Shown here: positions 33,308 through 45,523 of the stretch, piece by piece
Layout: each line of letters opens with the position of its first letter
Numbering within the stretch: position 1 is the first letter of the stretch
DNA from: Monosiga brevicollis MX1
Taxonomy: Eukaryota; Opisthokonta; Choanoflagellata; Craspedida; Salpingoecidae
DNA length: 64,000 nt
NCBI RefSeq assembly: GCF_000002865.3
Contig: NW_001865040.1
Location: forward strand, 256,888 to 320,887
Reading direction: 5' to 3'
The notes under the pieces: generated by a model
What the model was told of the DNA's origin: nothing
Databases searched by the model: none
The model's input: only the letters and a program-made list of their open reading frames with translations
Made by a program: the position numbers and the translations under genes

Positions 33308-35264
33308 TTAATAGGAGCGCTGACCAATTGGTACAAGATTAGCGTTGGAGCCGCCACGGTCATCGCGGCGGCCATCGCGGCCGCCACCGTAGCCACGATC
33401 GCGAGACGAACGTCCGCCATGGCGATCACGATCGCGGTCTCCGTATCGATCGCGATCTCCCCGATCACCATAACGGTCACCGCCGCGACCACCACCACCG
33501 TAGCGATCACCACCGCCGCCGTAGCGATCACCACCGCCGCCGTAGCGATCACCACCGCCGCCATAGCGGTCACCACCGCCGCCGTAGCGGTCACCACCGC
33601 CGCCATAGCGGTCACCACCACCACGGCCACCACCATAACGATCGCTTGAGCGACGATCGCCACCATAACCACCCGACGAGGAACCGCCGTAGCGATCACG
33701 CGAACTGCTTGCTGGTGCCTCATAACGGCTCTCACGCCTATGGAGGGGGGAGGGAGGAGGTGCGTGCAACCATCTCGCGATGAGGACTACTGTCTTTGTA
33801 CGCTTTGCGCAACAGCTAAACATCGTGGGCCCTCTCTGCCACATTTTATGCTTCTGCACAAATACAAACGCACGCCACTGACCTGCCCTCCTCGACGCGC
33901 TGACTGCCCACGCGGCCCGTGACGACATCGTTCTTGTCTGGTCCACCGTTTCGAGTGCCTCCGAGTCCACCACCTGAACACAGACAGCATGAGTCGTGGT
34001 GCGCCAACCGCCCGGAACCCGTTGCAGCCAGGCTTTTTGAGAGATGTTCAGCATACCCAGACGACGTGGCTTCCAGTCGTCGACCGTACGACCACGCTCA
34101 ACATCCACCACGACGCGGCGTCCTTCAATCTTGCGGCCATCGCCGTATTTGTAAGCAGCTAAACAAGCGTGAGTAGTCATGGAGGTGAGCGAGGGCTATG
34201 TCAGCAGAACACCGCACATGTGACGCAGAATCTGACCCTTCAAGTCGTTTTCATGCTCAAACTCGATGAAAGCATAGCCGCGGGATTTGCCGTCTGCATC
34301 GCGAACCAAGGATACCTGGACACGGTAGGATGGGGGGTTGGTTGGTTGATTAGGCGGTGTCGGCCAGTGCGCCGCAAGACAGAGGAACCTCCCCCAAACA
34401 CGTCGACGAATAACTCACATCTTTGACGGGTCCATAGGTGCTAAATTCCTTCTTCAGGACTTCCTCGTCAAGAGCGTAAGACTGCAGTGTGAACAACAAA
34501 CCGAAAGAAGGCTTGCTCATGAGGAGGTGCTCGAAAAACAGACGGGGAGTACCAGCGCCATGCAGTAAATCATACCAAGCGGCCCACAAACAAGGTCTTG
34601 AATGGGTCGCTCGTAGCTTTGGGATTCTCCTTGGGCTTCCCTAAGCATGGGAAAATCGGGAGAAGAGGGCCATTGGTTAAAATGCCACCTGAGAGGCGCT
34701 GGTTGTGCTGCACGTAGCTGGGCGCGTTGATAATACTCACATGCTTCCAACGCAGCGGAGAGCTGAGGCTCCTGGCGCTCAATGGCTTCCTTGGCCTGCG
34801 GGGGTCAACGTGCAAGATTCCAGCCATGGTACAACACGTCAGCAGGACTTTGTATGCACCTGGTTCTTTGAAAAAAACAATTTTTTTTTTTGTCAGGGCA
34901 CAGCCCAAAAGCATGCTTACCTTGCGCTGCTTGCGGGCTTCCCGAGTCTCGAGAAACTGGCCCACCCGAGGCGGTGGTGCAGTGGTTTCAAACTGGTCAA
35001 GATAGGCTGAGATGCCCGTCAGCGGGGCGTTGTATTTCCTGCCAACCAGTGTCGTGTGTCGAGGCAAGAGAGTGAATAGGTTGAGGTGATGTCTGTTGGG
35101 CGCCAAGAGGGGACGATGCACGGACAAGCCCAATGGGGCGGCAAAGCTGCGCACGGGCCCTACCGCTCAAAGTTCTCAACCTGCAATTCAGCGGCAGGGA
35201 CGTGTTTGATGGGCGGTCCGGGCTCGAAGAGATCGCGAAGGTAGGGGGGTAAGAATGCTGTCAT
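33308..35264 (-). CDS. SNRNP70: U1 small nuclear ribonucleoprotein 70 kDa
   Basis: Start 35264 gives [19 protein letters not shown], the conserved N-terminus that contacts U1 and Sm proteins. Then [18 protein letters not shown], and the helical [18 protein letters not shown] stretch follow. The RRM has RNP2 (TLFVGR), [19 protein letters not shown], an RNP1 read on the exon near 34240-34300 ([12 protein letters not shown]) and [35 protein letters not shown]. The protein binds stem-loop I of U1 snRNA in 5' splice-site recognition. Instead of the Arg-Ser/Arg-Asp tail typical of animals, the C-terminus has about six tandem DRYGGGG units, then [16 protein letters not shown] and an Arg/Gly-rich end. 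Antisense frames across the repeat are shadows. The call rests on end-to-end similarity. Confidence 0.95.
33475..33650 (-). repeat. DRYGGGG coding minisatellite (U1-70K tail)
   Basis: A 21-base unit (on the plus strand GTAGCGATCACCACCGCC and variants) is repeated about six times, encoding Asp-Arg-Tyr-Gly4 on the minus strand. Units differ at a few silent positions, so it is not a very recent array. Confidence 0.9.
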
Positions 35265-35765
35265 CGTGCTCTGGTCACCAGAGGCTCAGCACACTCGGCT
35301 CGACGAGCTGCCGTCCACTGTGCGCGTGCGGCCTGTTGTGTCGTGACAATACACGTCTAGCACGAGGTGTGCTTGCAATGAGATCGGTCACGGGATCCAA
35401 GCAGCACACGGTGGCTGGAGGTACAGTTGGGTCCCAACAATGCCAGCTCGCCCGGCTGCCAAATGCAGATGTCTGAACAGCCAGCGAACGCAGCGGAACG
35501 ACAAGAGAGCAAAGGGGTGCCTTTATAGTCGCTTGTTCTTTTTTTGACCCCCGGATTGTCAGACGCACTCTTTTGTCAGAAAATTTCAAGCCAGGGACAA
35601 GTCATGTCAATTCACATGCATGAAGAAGACTCACGGGGCACGGCCTCGGTACGTGACAGGACCTACAAAGGGAGCGATTAGGAAAGAATGGAACAAACAC
35701 AAGACACAATGTACAACCAGGTCGACAGACACGGGACATGTCTAGACCACAACGATACTTGAAAG
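35265..35765. other. Spacer upstream of U1-70K
   Basis: The U1-70K promoter side and the 3' flank of the membrane protein gene, both on the minus strand. Small frames have no domain. Nothing is supported. Confidence 0.5.
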
Positions 35766-38043
35766 TTACTCTGTCTTGGTGTGAGCATCATCATCGTCTT
35801 TGCGACTCGGTTCAAGTGGTACTGAAGATGAGGTGGTGGGTGTGGCGGCGTTCGTAGGGACGTCCAGCTTGTCCCGGGGATGAGTTGGGACAGGCGAAAA
35901 AGTGCGGGTATGTGGGTTTGCCTGCTTGAGCGAGTCAGCACGAGGTGTTGAGGCAAGGCGTCGACGCAAAGGCCCCTCGCCAAGAGTGAGTGGGGAGCCC
36001 AGATTTGGCGTGCTGGGCCGGGATGCGGCGGCTGATGTGCCTCGCGATAGTGCCACGAGTGAGTTGGCAGGCAGCCGGCTGGGTAAAGAGCTGGAGCGCA
36101 TCGTGCGGCCTTGTACCAGCTCCTCGTCATCGGTCCCCTTTGCATCATGATCGGACCAGCTCGGCATGCTGGACTGTTGGCTCTGCGGCGGATGCGAGGG
36201 CTCCATGCCCGCAGCAGGTCGACCCAAGCGTCGCATGGCGGGGAGAGTGCGAATCAAGCGATCGCATTCGGTCTCGTAGGCCAATTGCATGCCAAAGTAG
36301 CGACGCATAAACTCGCGCACCTCGTGCACAGGCTGCATCGCTGTGGCACGCACAAAAAGTCGGATCGGCGAGACGACACGGTTCCCAAACAAGAACAACA
36401 CCTGGTGCCGGTTCAAAACAGGACGTGGTGGACAGCAGAAACAAGGAAAAAAAGGTGAGCCATCAAGACATAGATATACGCTCGGCTCGAGGTTCGAATG
36501 AGGGCCAAGAGAGCAGAGCATCGCCAGTTGAGGAACATACCCGAAACATGGGCAAGAGCGCACGATGAGAGCCTTCGAGAGCAGCATAGACCATCACCAG
36601 GAGAGGCTGGATCAGGCGGAAGAGCATGATGCAGAGGCGTTGAATAGGCTCAAATTTGGCCTTGAAATACACCATAAGAGCGTCAATGGGAACAATGAAG
36701 CCAGTCACGTAGGCGGTCCAGGCGGTTGCCCAGTCGGTCAAGTCGCCCAACCACTCGAAAAAGTTTTGCACAAACTGCAAGCGGTTGCGAAGCGCAGCAA
36801 AAACACACACACAGAGACAGACAGACAGACAGACAGACAAACAAAAAAAAAAAAAAAGGAGGAGGGTCAAAAAGGAGAGCCGCATGAGGTGCTGTTCACG
36901 GTTGCCGTTCTGTGCCACAACGCGCGCGCGCGCTTGCACGAAGAGCTAGGCAGGGCGAGGGTCAGAACGCTGGTTTGGCGCACGTGAGCGCCAAGGTTCT
37001 ACTTGCGCCTGAAAGCTAAACAAACCTGAGGCAAAGCGGGCAGGTAGATGGTGGCACGCATCGAGCGGAGGATATAGCGGGTGGAAACGACTCCCATGTC
37101 AGCGTTGACGCTGCTGATGAAGCGGTTGTGGTGCCGGGAGATATGGGGCCAGGTGGTGTAGAGGACCTGAAATGTGAAGACCACCGGCAAAATGTACGTC
37201 ACAAAGACGTAAAGATAGCGTCGAAAGCTGATGCTGTTGTAGATGTTATGATACACGAGTACACTCATGATTGTCTCTGTCTGCGGAAGAGCAAACAAAG
37301 CAGGCCAAGGGGCATGCACGAGTGAGCGCGGCCAGCGAGCCCCCCCAAAAGACATGGGACGGGGGCGTGGAGCGACGACCTGAGCTTACCCAGTACGAGC
37401 CGATGGAGATGTGACGCATCCGTCGAGCATACTCGGGAACGTCGAGCACCGAGTCTCGAAAGCGCAGAAGCTGCGAAAGGCGTTTGTAGTCTTGCTTGCT
37501 TTTGGCGGGAGCATAGGTGATCATGATTGGGTAGTTGGGTTGGATATAGCGAAACTGGTCGGGCAGGCGAAACCAGGAGGCGACACGGTCACCCAAAACA
37601 ACCATAATGGCGCCGCTGAGGAACAGCCAGACCCCAAGGGTCGTCCATCCAGCGTAAAAGAAGAATCGAGACAGATTGATCCAGATCAAGATCACGGCTG
37701 AGCGACACTTGATGTCCGCCCATTGCTTGGGTTTGAGCTCATAGGATGAGGTGACGATAGCATCCAAGTCACTGCGCTTGTGCACGGCCAGGGCAAGGAG
37801 CACAAAGGCTGTGATGGGCCCCGTGACGAGCGTGAGCAGCAAAAAGCCGTTGAAGAAGAGGACAATGCCCTTGATCCAATCTGTCCATTGCTGAAGATTG
37901 AGACTCTGAACCGTCTTGACAATCATGACGTGCCCCTGCGCCAATTGTCGCCCCGGATCTGTAAACATGATAACGCTGCCGGAATCGTATCATCGCGGGT
38001 GAGCAAGCGCAACGAAGAAATAGGCAGATTGGCAATGCTTGAG

Positions 38044-38087
<44 letters not shown>

Positions 38088-38387
38088 AGAGAGAGAGGAG
38101 GCACGAGCTGTGTGACCGGCACACCTGAGGGCACAGATGTCGCGCGCATCGAGAATTGAAGTGCGGTTGTGATCATCTCGATAGCGAATCGAAGGGGGCT
38201 GGTCAGGCTGGTCGATGAGCTCCACCTCAGCAGGGCGTTGGGTTGGCAACGGAGACGTGGGCCGGCTAAATCGACCCAAAGCCCCCTTCCATTCTTGAAT
38301 AGTTTGGCGCAGGTTGGTCACGAGGGCCGGTGAGCCACGCAGTGAGCCCGTAGATATGCTCGTGTGGAGCGGCGAGTTGGTGGCCAT
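35766..38387 (-). CDS. Unknown multi-pass membrane protein
   Basis: A multi-exon gene from ATG 38387 (MATNSPLHTSISTGSLRGSP, Ser/Pro-rich cytosolic N-terminus). Hydrophobic segments suggest 6-7 membrane passes: IVLFFNGFLLLTLVTGPITA, then AVILIWINLSRFFFYAGW with LGVWLFLSGAIMVVLG, YLYVFVTYILPVVFTFQVLY, WTAYVTGFIVPIDALMVYF, LCIMLFRLIQPLLVMVY and VLFLFGNRVVSPIRLFVRA. Between the second and third comes a conserved-looking soluble part (RYIQPNYPIMITYAPAKSK). The C-terminal exon (36350-35766) is a disordered Ser/Pro/Arg tail rich in SP and TP sites. I do not recognise a family. An intron holds a 40-base A tract at 38043-38085. It could be a channel, transporter or scramblase; no motif decides between these. 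Confidence 0.75.
38043..38085. repeat. Long A homopolymer in intron
   Basis: A run of about 43 A residues in the first intron of the membrane protein gene, followed by a G/A-rich stretch. Its length makes it a likely site of assembly error or length polymorphism. Confidence 0.9.
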
Positions 38388-39028
38388 GCCAACGGTGCCG
38401 TGGCCACCGAGTGGCCTATCCTGCTCCCCAAGTATGCGCCGTGTTGTGTTGTTCGATCCTCAGCGACCAGGCTCTCACAACTGTGTAAGCTTGGAGGTTG
38501 AGGGTTGCTCAATGTCCACAACCAAGACAGTTGCGTGCTAAGCGCAAATGCAATCGACCTCCCTCCTGCTTGAGAGGGGCCACTCGTCGGGCCTTGCTGC
38601 TGCTGTTGGAGCTCGCGTCCGCTTGAAAATGTTGTGTGCATGATACATGTACATGTACATGTACATGTAATTGAGTGTTTTTGTGTTTTCACTTTTCTCT
38701 TCCTTCCTGTGCTTTGTTGTGATAGATCCTTGGTAGATCAGGCTACGGTGAGGCTGCATGCAGGAAGGACATTGCCTTGGGTAGGTGTATCAAGGGCCGC
38801 CTACCAGAGGCCTCACCATTATTATCATCATCATCATCATCATCTTCTTTGCCTTGACTGCCGTCTGTGGCCTAACCAGCTGCTTGCTTGCTTCTGATGT
38901 GGCGCCACTGGGGCAAAGCAAGACCTTGTTTTAATTTAGAGAGCACAACACAAAAAAGAAAGACCATCATTATTTGTCAGCAACTTTCGGGCAGGCAGTG
39001 CGGCAAAGGTCAACGAACAAGAAACACA
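38388..39028. other. Divergent intergenic region with ATGTAC array
   Basis: Between the membrane protein gene and the amidase gene. It contains four ATGTAC units at about 38645-38668, a TATCATC/ATC tandem at 38818-38844, and no coding signal. Confidence 0.55.
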
Positions 39029-40530
39029 ATGATGGGGCGTGCTGAGCTGTGGCTGGTGGTGGTGGTGGTGGGGGTATTGACCTGCGGTGGGACGGGCCTT
39101 GCGGGTCGAGGCGGTGTTATGGCTGCGCCGATGACACCGCCAACTGTGCAGATTGAATGGGAGGCGCCGGTGGCCTCGCGTTGGGCGCCGGCTGTTGATG
39201 CAGTGCTCGCCCGCTACTCGGCCGAGGAATCCTTCCTGCCCGTGTTTGCAGCCCACAACGCCTCGCTCTTCAACAACCTCACCACCGAGGACTTTGCAAC
39301 CCTGGGCCAGTCGTTGGCCAACCATTGGCCACACCTGTCGGAGGAAGTTGATGCCATCGCTCAAATTCTGACAGATCGTGGTATCCCCACCTCCTTCAAC
39401 TATTTGGCGGCCTGGGTTTGGTTTCATGAACTCGCGCACACGGATGCTGCCGCGCCCGACTTGCGCCGAGCTCGCGGTGGGTTGGGGGAATCTGCTTGCT
39501 GCAATCACGAAGCACAGACCACGAATATCGCCCAGCATCCTCCTTTTTGCCCCCATTCTTTCAAACACTTTGCCGTGGAACGGATGGATGAAAAACCGCA
39601 CCCGACTCACCTGTGTGCCGCCTGCGTGATTTGATGGGGTTCGGTTCGGCTGACATGTTGTCACACCTAGCTTGCACGGGCGTGCTCGTGCCTTGTGGGG
39701 CCACAGGCATTGCGCACGCACGCAATATGGATCAATCGCCGTATGAAGCCCGTCGCCTCACGCTCCATATTAACATGACCCGCAATGGGCAAGTCCTTTT
39801 CGAGGGTGTCGACTGGTACTGGATCACTGGCGGTCTCATGACGGCTGCTGGCTCTGGCCTCACCCTTGAGGAGAACTGGCGCTTCACCGATGTTTTCAGT
39901 AAAACAACTGTGCTTGCGGCAGCAACCACGGGTGCCATGCCCCAGGTTTTCGTCTTTCGTCACGTCCTGACGCAGGCTGCCGAGTCAGGCAATGCGAGTG
40001 CCGTCCTCGAGACACTTGAGACCCTGCCCTTGGTTGTTGGTATGTATATTATTGCCAGTGCCCCCGAGCGCGAGGGCGTCATTATTTCGCGCTCTGCTCT
40101 GGAGGGCAACATCACTCGCCTGAGCGGAGACTACCTTGTGCAGACCAATTACGATCATTGGCTGCCCGATCCAGCTGATGATCCACGACGAACCATGGTC
40201 CGTACCTGAGTGGCTGTCTCCTCAATCGAAGGAAGGCAGCACGCCTTGGCAGTTGGGAACACAGCGCATGGCGTTTGTGCCAGATGCAAGCGCTTAACAC
40301 AACATTTGGGGGAACTGCCTTGGTCATTTCTCATCCTGTCGTGTTCCCGTTGGCGTGTCCCCAGGCTGAGCAGCGCTTAAACAGCACCGCCTCCAGCCTG
40401 AACGACTGTCATCTATCGGCTTATGATGCCGTTGTGGCCGACGGTGTCAAGAACACCGACACAGCTTATAGCGTCTTGATGACCCGGGAGGGCATTCGCT
40501 TTGCCATTGTGTGGGACACCAAGCCCTGAG
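39029..40530 (+). CDS. NAAA: Acid ceramidase / NAAA-like Ntn amidase
   Basis: A lysosomal N-terminal-nucleophile amide hydrolase. A signal peptide (MMGRAELWLVVVVVGVLTCG) precedes the alpha chain with WEAPVASRWAPAVDAVLARY and NYLAAWVWFHELAH. The second exon opens at the autocleavage site: Cys in ACTGVLVPCGATGIAHARNM, where the family reads CTS...GRNxD. Next are LTLHINMTRNGQVLFEGVDW, WITGGLMTAAGSGLTLEENW, DYLVQTNYDHWLPDPADDPR and RTMAEQRLNSTASS. The last exon ends FAIVWDTKP. Exons are about 39029-39476, 39672-40198 and 40367-40530. The catalytic Cys codon is at the 5' end of exon 2, right after the splice acceptor. Several N-x-S/T sites (NAS, NLT, NMT, NAS, NIT, NST) fit a glycosylated lysosomal protein. 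It should hydrolyse fatty-acid amides such as ceramide or N-acylethanolamine; which one cannot be told. Confidence 0.92.
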
Positions 40531-40742
40531 AGCATCTGGTTGCCCCTAATGTATTCAAGCGACCTCGTTCACTTGCAGCTGTTATGATCAAACAAAGTTT
40601 GTCAATTTTCTGTTACACATGGTCAAGACGGCTCACTCCACACACAACATCATGCTTCAACCATACCACTTTTCTTCTTTCTGTCCCTCGCACACTCTTG
40701 CCATCAGCAGCGGCAGGGAGGCAGGTTCTGGTTTTTTCACGC

Positions 40743-43521
40743 TTAGGCAGAGCCGGCAGCATTCTTGCGTGCAGTGCCCACCTGGCACTGATTTACCTTG
40801 GTGGCAAAGCGCAGCGTGCTAATGGTCTCCGTTGCACTCTCAGCCCGTGGGTTCAGGTTCACCATCATTAGTCTATGGTAGCACGGGTGGGCACGAAGAG
40901 TTCACTCAAATGAGCGCGTCCGTCAAACGGGAGAAGAGGCAATAGGGCCTCACGAACTGGACGTACGTCTTGGACTGGCCCATCAGAGAGTCCTGCAGCA
41001 GGAATGTGAGCTTGGAGTCCCGGTAGGGCACATGGGCATTCTGTACACAGAGCGACAGGCCGGTCATGAGGGCGTCTACAAGCAATGGGCCAGTGGGAAG
41101 TAACAATAATCGATGCTGGTGCGGCAACATACGTCCTTGCCCAGGTTAAGAATGACGTTGCCAAGTGCGCTAAGGCTCTTGTTGATTGCTTTGGTCTCCT
41201 CAAGCTGCTGTCCCTCGGCCTTGGAGGATTTGAGGCGCTCCGAGCCCGCGAGATCAATGAGGTTGAGATCAGCACGGCACGTTTCCTCTAATCATGGCAT
41301 CCACAACCCAGCACAGTTTACAGCACAGGGTTGGCAACTTGGTAAGGGCTCACGTGGCGACACTCATCGCACCGGGATATTTGCAAAAGGCACGAAGCAG
41401 AAGACGTGCGACACCGCAGGTATACAAGCATTGGAAGCAACAAGCCATAGTTCAACAGACCCGTCGAAGAGTTGCTGCCACGAATATGCAAACGAAACAC
41501 GCTGTGGCTTCGCGAAGAGTGCTCGTTGGCCTTGGTGGCAGCAACAGCGCGGTTCTGCTGGGCGCGTGCAAGAAGAGCCAAGATGTCTTCGGCACTATGT
41601 ACTGCCTGCTCTGCCAGGCCTGGGATTTGCACTGCTGCGCTCCCCTTTGGGCGGCGCAGTTCGAGCCGCTGTGTCGCATCATCCGCGAGCAGATCGCGCA
41701 CCGTCTCGTTGTAAATCTCGAGAAAGGTTGCACTGAACTCGTACTTCCAATGGGTGCTGGCCGCCGCTTCGGCAGCCAAGAAGATCTATGTCCATCGTTT
41801 GTTGTTCCCAGGTGAGGCAAGAGCTGGTGCACCAACACAGATAAAAACAAACAAACAAACAATTTAACAATCTAACAACCTGAAACATTTCCAGTGGTAG
41901 ACACGTGCTCTTCAAAGGAATAAAAGCATACCTGCTCCACGGCGCGTGGAATGACGCCACGCTGCTCGCCTTGGCCCCCCTCCATGGTGTAGGTTTTGCC
42001 CGAACCGGTTTGGCCATAGGCAAAAATGCACACGTTATACCCATCGAGGGCTGATCGCACCAGCTGTGAAATGTCTTCAAAACATTCCTCCTGGGAGGTA
42101 CTGGGTCCAAATACCTATTCAAAATCGGATTTAGGCCAGTCGTGCCAACATCGTGAGCCAACAGCCAGCTGATTTGCGCATGAGCCCGCATGCCCATTCT
42201 TGGCTCGACAGATGGAATCAACCTTGTCAAAAGTGAATTGCATGGTCTTGGATCGGGCCTTGCCCGCCACACCACCTTCCGTCGTTGTCGTTAGACTCAG
42301 GACACGCTGCTCCTTCTCATCTGGAAAGGCCATGGTAGCCATGTCCCCGCCTTCCGATGGCAGCATGGGGCGTACGCGACAGAACACGCGAATGTTGCCC
42401 TTGAGCTCTTGAATGGTGTTGTGTAGTTGACGCCTACAAGTGCAAGCCGTCACCGCCCAATCAATGCGACATGCATCAAGCCGGCAGGGTCAAGAGGTGA
42501 GACAAGGTGCGAGCACTGGTCAGCATCAAGGGTTCAGCACTTGGTTGCTGAGCCGGATTCAAAAGGATGCAAAAGGCGCCCGCCTCGATTGATGCTCTAT
42601 TGACGACCTGGGCGCGTCTTACCGCAGTTGCTCATCCTCGCGTGCTTGCTGCTCCAATTCGGCCACCCTCGCATCACGGGTCGCAATGACGGCCCGAAGC
42701 TCGGCAATTTCGGCGTCGCGAGCCTCCAGGGTAGTGCAAGCTTCCTCAAACTTGACAGTTAGGTCGGCGTGGCGCTGCTCCTGGTCCTGTAGGGCAGCGC
42801 GTGTCTCCTCAAGTTGGGCCTGGAGGCGAGCCCGCTCGCTGGTGACCTGTTCATGAGCCACGCTCAATTTGTCCACAACCACGCTAAAATCAAAGTTGGC
42901 ATAACAAGTAGCAGACACATGAGTTGGATATCCTTCTCGTGCTATCTCAAACGGCACCCTGCGTTGTCGCGTCGCCTTGGGGGTGGGGCTAAACCTGAAA
43001 CACAGGGGCACTCACTTGGCGGCCAGATGTGTCGCGCCATGATCGTCCTGCAAAGCTACAAGTTCGCTTTGGCAGAGCTCGTACGCTTGGCGTAGTTCTG
43101 TTAGTTCTGCCTCGGCCTGCACCACTGCGTCTTTGAGTTTTTGAGTGGCTGGATCTTCGCGGGTAACGCTCGAGCGCATTGGAGCCAGCGCCTGACGAGA
43201 TGCCGTCTTGGTCTTTTTCGTGGCGGGCCCACTTGGGCCTCGCACGCTGGCCGAGCGTCCGGGACCACGGATGATTGACGACGTGCTGCTTGCCCGATTT
43301 TGGCTGGGATCGGACTTGGCACTTGCTGTGCTGACAGGCCGAGTGTATTTCACGGCGCCAGCGCTGGTTGCCGAGCGTTTGGCCGTGTTGGTGCTGGAAG
43401 GCCCATTTGCGGTACCGTTCCGAACTCCCAGCGGCCGGCGCACGGAGCTAGCCGGGGCTGCTTTGTTGGCAGTACGTGCCTGCGGCAAGCGGGACTGGCT
43501 GGTCTTGGGAGGGCCAAACAT
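40743..43521 (-). CDS. KIFC1: Kinesin-14 (C-terminal motor, KIFC1/Ncd type)
   Basis: A minus-end-directed motor of the mitotic spindle. A basic N-terminal tail ([20 protein letters not shown], then Ser/Pro/Arg rich) could bind microtubules. A coiled coil follows ([40 protein letters not shown]). The neck and motor begin [20 protein letters not shown], the kinesin-14 signature, and continue [20 protein letters not shown] with TMEGG (intact P-loop), [34 protein letters not shown] (switch I), [10 protein letters not shown] (switch II), [32 protein letters not shown] and [20 protein letters not shown] at the end. Unlike the pseudo-motor at 18711, all nucleotide-binding motifs are present. The gene shares a 280-base divergent promoter with the coiled-coil gene at 43801. 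The first exon spans most of the tail. Confidence 0.95.
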
Positions 43522-43800
43522 GGTGACGGTTTGCTGAGGTCCCTGTCGAGCTGGCGTATTGAGGAGAGTCAAGGGAAATGAAACACCAAAAAAACCACAA
43601 AGCACACATCAAACCAGTTTCAAATTTGGGCGTTGATTCTTCCCGCCAAAATTTGAATACGACATTCTCGTCTTTATCGTTTGGACCCTCTTTGGCCATC
43701 AATTTTTCTTGTTGACCCTCAATTGTTCTCTTTGTTGCGCGGGAGTCAAAGGCCCGCACAGTCGAGTCACCCTCGTCGAGCTTCTTCCCGTTTGGGCATC

Positions 43801-45135
43801 ATGGAAGGGCACAAGACGCTACCAAGTCGCGTACCAAGCGCTGTTCGATCGGTGCGACCCCTACAAGCTCAGAATGGGCCTGTTGCTGGCGGCTCAAGCA
43901 AGACCAAAGTGGCCTCAAAACCTGACCGACGCGGGTGAGCTATGCCAAGGTTCTAACAACGGGTCGATCAGGCAGTCCCTGTGGGTAGTAGCATATGACA
44001 ACTTTTCTCTGGGTGCTTTCTATAGACCGACGGCGATTGCCAACTCGGAGCGTGCGTTGCGCGCGGAGAACGAGACGCTACACACAGACCTGACCAAGCT
44101 GCGCGCCGAACTAGCGGGAGTCCAAGCCCATGCGCAAAAGCTGGAGGTGGAGCTACAGCAGCTCAGAAACGAGCGTGAGGCCTACCGTAGCTCTCTCGAA
44201 ACGGATTTTGCTAAAAAAAGTGCCGATCTGCTGGCTAACTTTCAGGCCCAGCAAGGTACGAAGGCGCCCTCTGTTCTGCGCGATGGGAGTCCTGCCTAAA
44301 GCTCTCAGCAGGGTGGCGGCATGTCAGGATGGGCCAATCGATGGTCTACCACCTCATGATTCTTAGCGCTAGCTCTGGCCTCACTCTTCTTCTCGGGTAA
44401 ACATGTGCCTGTGGTAATGCAATACTTAGATCAGCTGCAAAGCGAGACGGCCGCGAAGCAAAAAGCAGACGCACAGGAGTTGGTGAGGTCTTGAGGGTTT
44501 TTTGACTCACATGTCAACAATTTAACCATGAGGCTTCGTTGCTGCCGATTGCCCTTCTCACTCCGATGGTTGATCGACCTGGCTTGATCTAGATTGAGCT
44601 GAAGCACACACATCGTTTGCTGCTGGAGCAGTTGGATAAAAATGGATGGAATCCAGGTGGGTCGTTCCTACGAAAGGGTAGATCCAGCCGATCAAAGACC
44701 AATTTCTTCTTCTTCTTCTTCTTTCTCCTCTTTCTTCTCTTGTTCAATGGGCTGCTTCTGTTGCCGTAGTCACGGGCGCGCCAAATGCCGAGTCATCCAT
44801 GCTCAGTTCAGAGCAGGCTGTGCAAGCTCAGGTGCGCGGTGTTGCGATGACGTTTGTAGCATCGTGTCGTTGTCTGTCTTTGACTTGAGGCCTCTCGTTT
44901 ATAATAGACTCTGGTTCAAGGGCTGCACAAAGCCGTGGGTGACTTTGCAGCCCGTCAAGCGGCTCTCAACGCGGCTTTGACGTCTGCCCTCGCCACTTCA
45001 GCCCAATCCGAACCTTCAGCATTGAGCGAGCATGCAGCAGAGCTGTCCCAGGATGAACAGGTGGCCACTCGCTCGGTCAGCAAAGAGCATGACGATGCTA
45101 GTGAGCATGAGAGCGAGGATGAAGAATACTACTAA
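43801..45135 (+). CDS. Small coiled-coil protein of unknown function
   Basis: A multi-exon gene. The start MEGHKTLPSRVPSAVRSV is basic; then, in successive exons, TAIANSERALRAENETLHTD, LTKLRAELAGVQAHAQKLEV and LQQLRNEREAYRSSLETDFA form a clear heptad coiled coil. Further short exons read LDQLQSETAAKQKADAQEL, IELKHTHRLLLEQLDKNGWN and TLVQGLHKAVGDFAARQA, and the tail is acidic (EHDDASEHESEDEEYY). There is no known domain, so the family is not recognised. The divergent promoter shared with kinesin-14 makes a mitotic or microtubule role attractive, but this is context only. Exon limits are approximate because several introns are short. Confidence 0.7.
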
Positions 45136-45431
45136 AGCCGAAGTGGGTCTAGGCGATGCTTGGAGCGCTAGCAACGCTTTTTTTCGTCAATGCTGGTGCA
45201 ACATCTGCCCCATACCTTGCTCGCGGCCAGCGACTGCCTATGATTTGTGCAAATGGAAGAAAGCTATCTTGTAATCGATCAAACTTTGTCCTTTCAACCC
45301 CGACTCGACTCTCAGTCCGGTGGATTTTTTTTTCTCTGATCCTTTGATGTGATTGATTCGATCGATCTTTGATGTGAGCGAAAACAGTGAGAGTTTGCCT
45401 TTTCTCTTCTTCATCTTCAACGTGTAAGTAT

Positions 45432-45523
<92 letters not shown>

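Noticed and set aside
33118-33735. Val/Ala-rich 205-codon frame on the minus strand, and its plus-strand counterpart at 33419
   Set aside because: Both are other-frame readings of the DRYGGGG repeat in U1-70K.
38936-39721. 261-codon open frame on the minus strand
   Set aside because: It overlaps the amidase gene in antisense and reads as basic, non-domain sequence.
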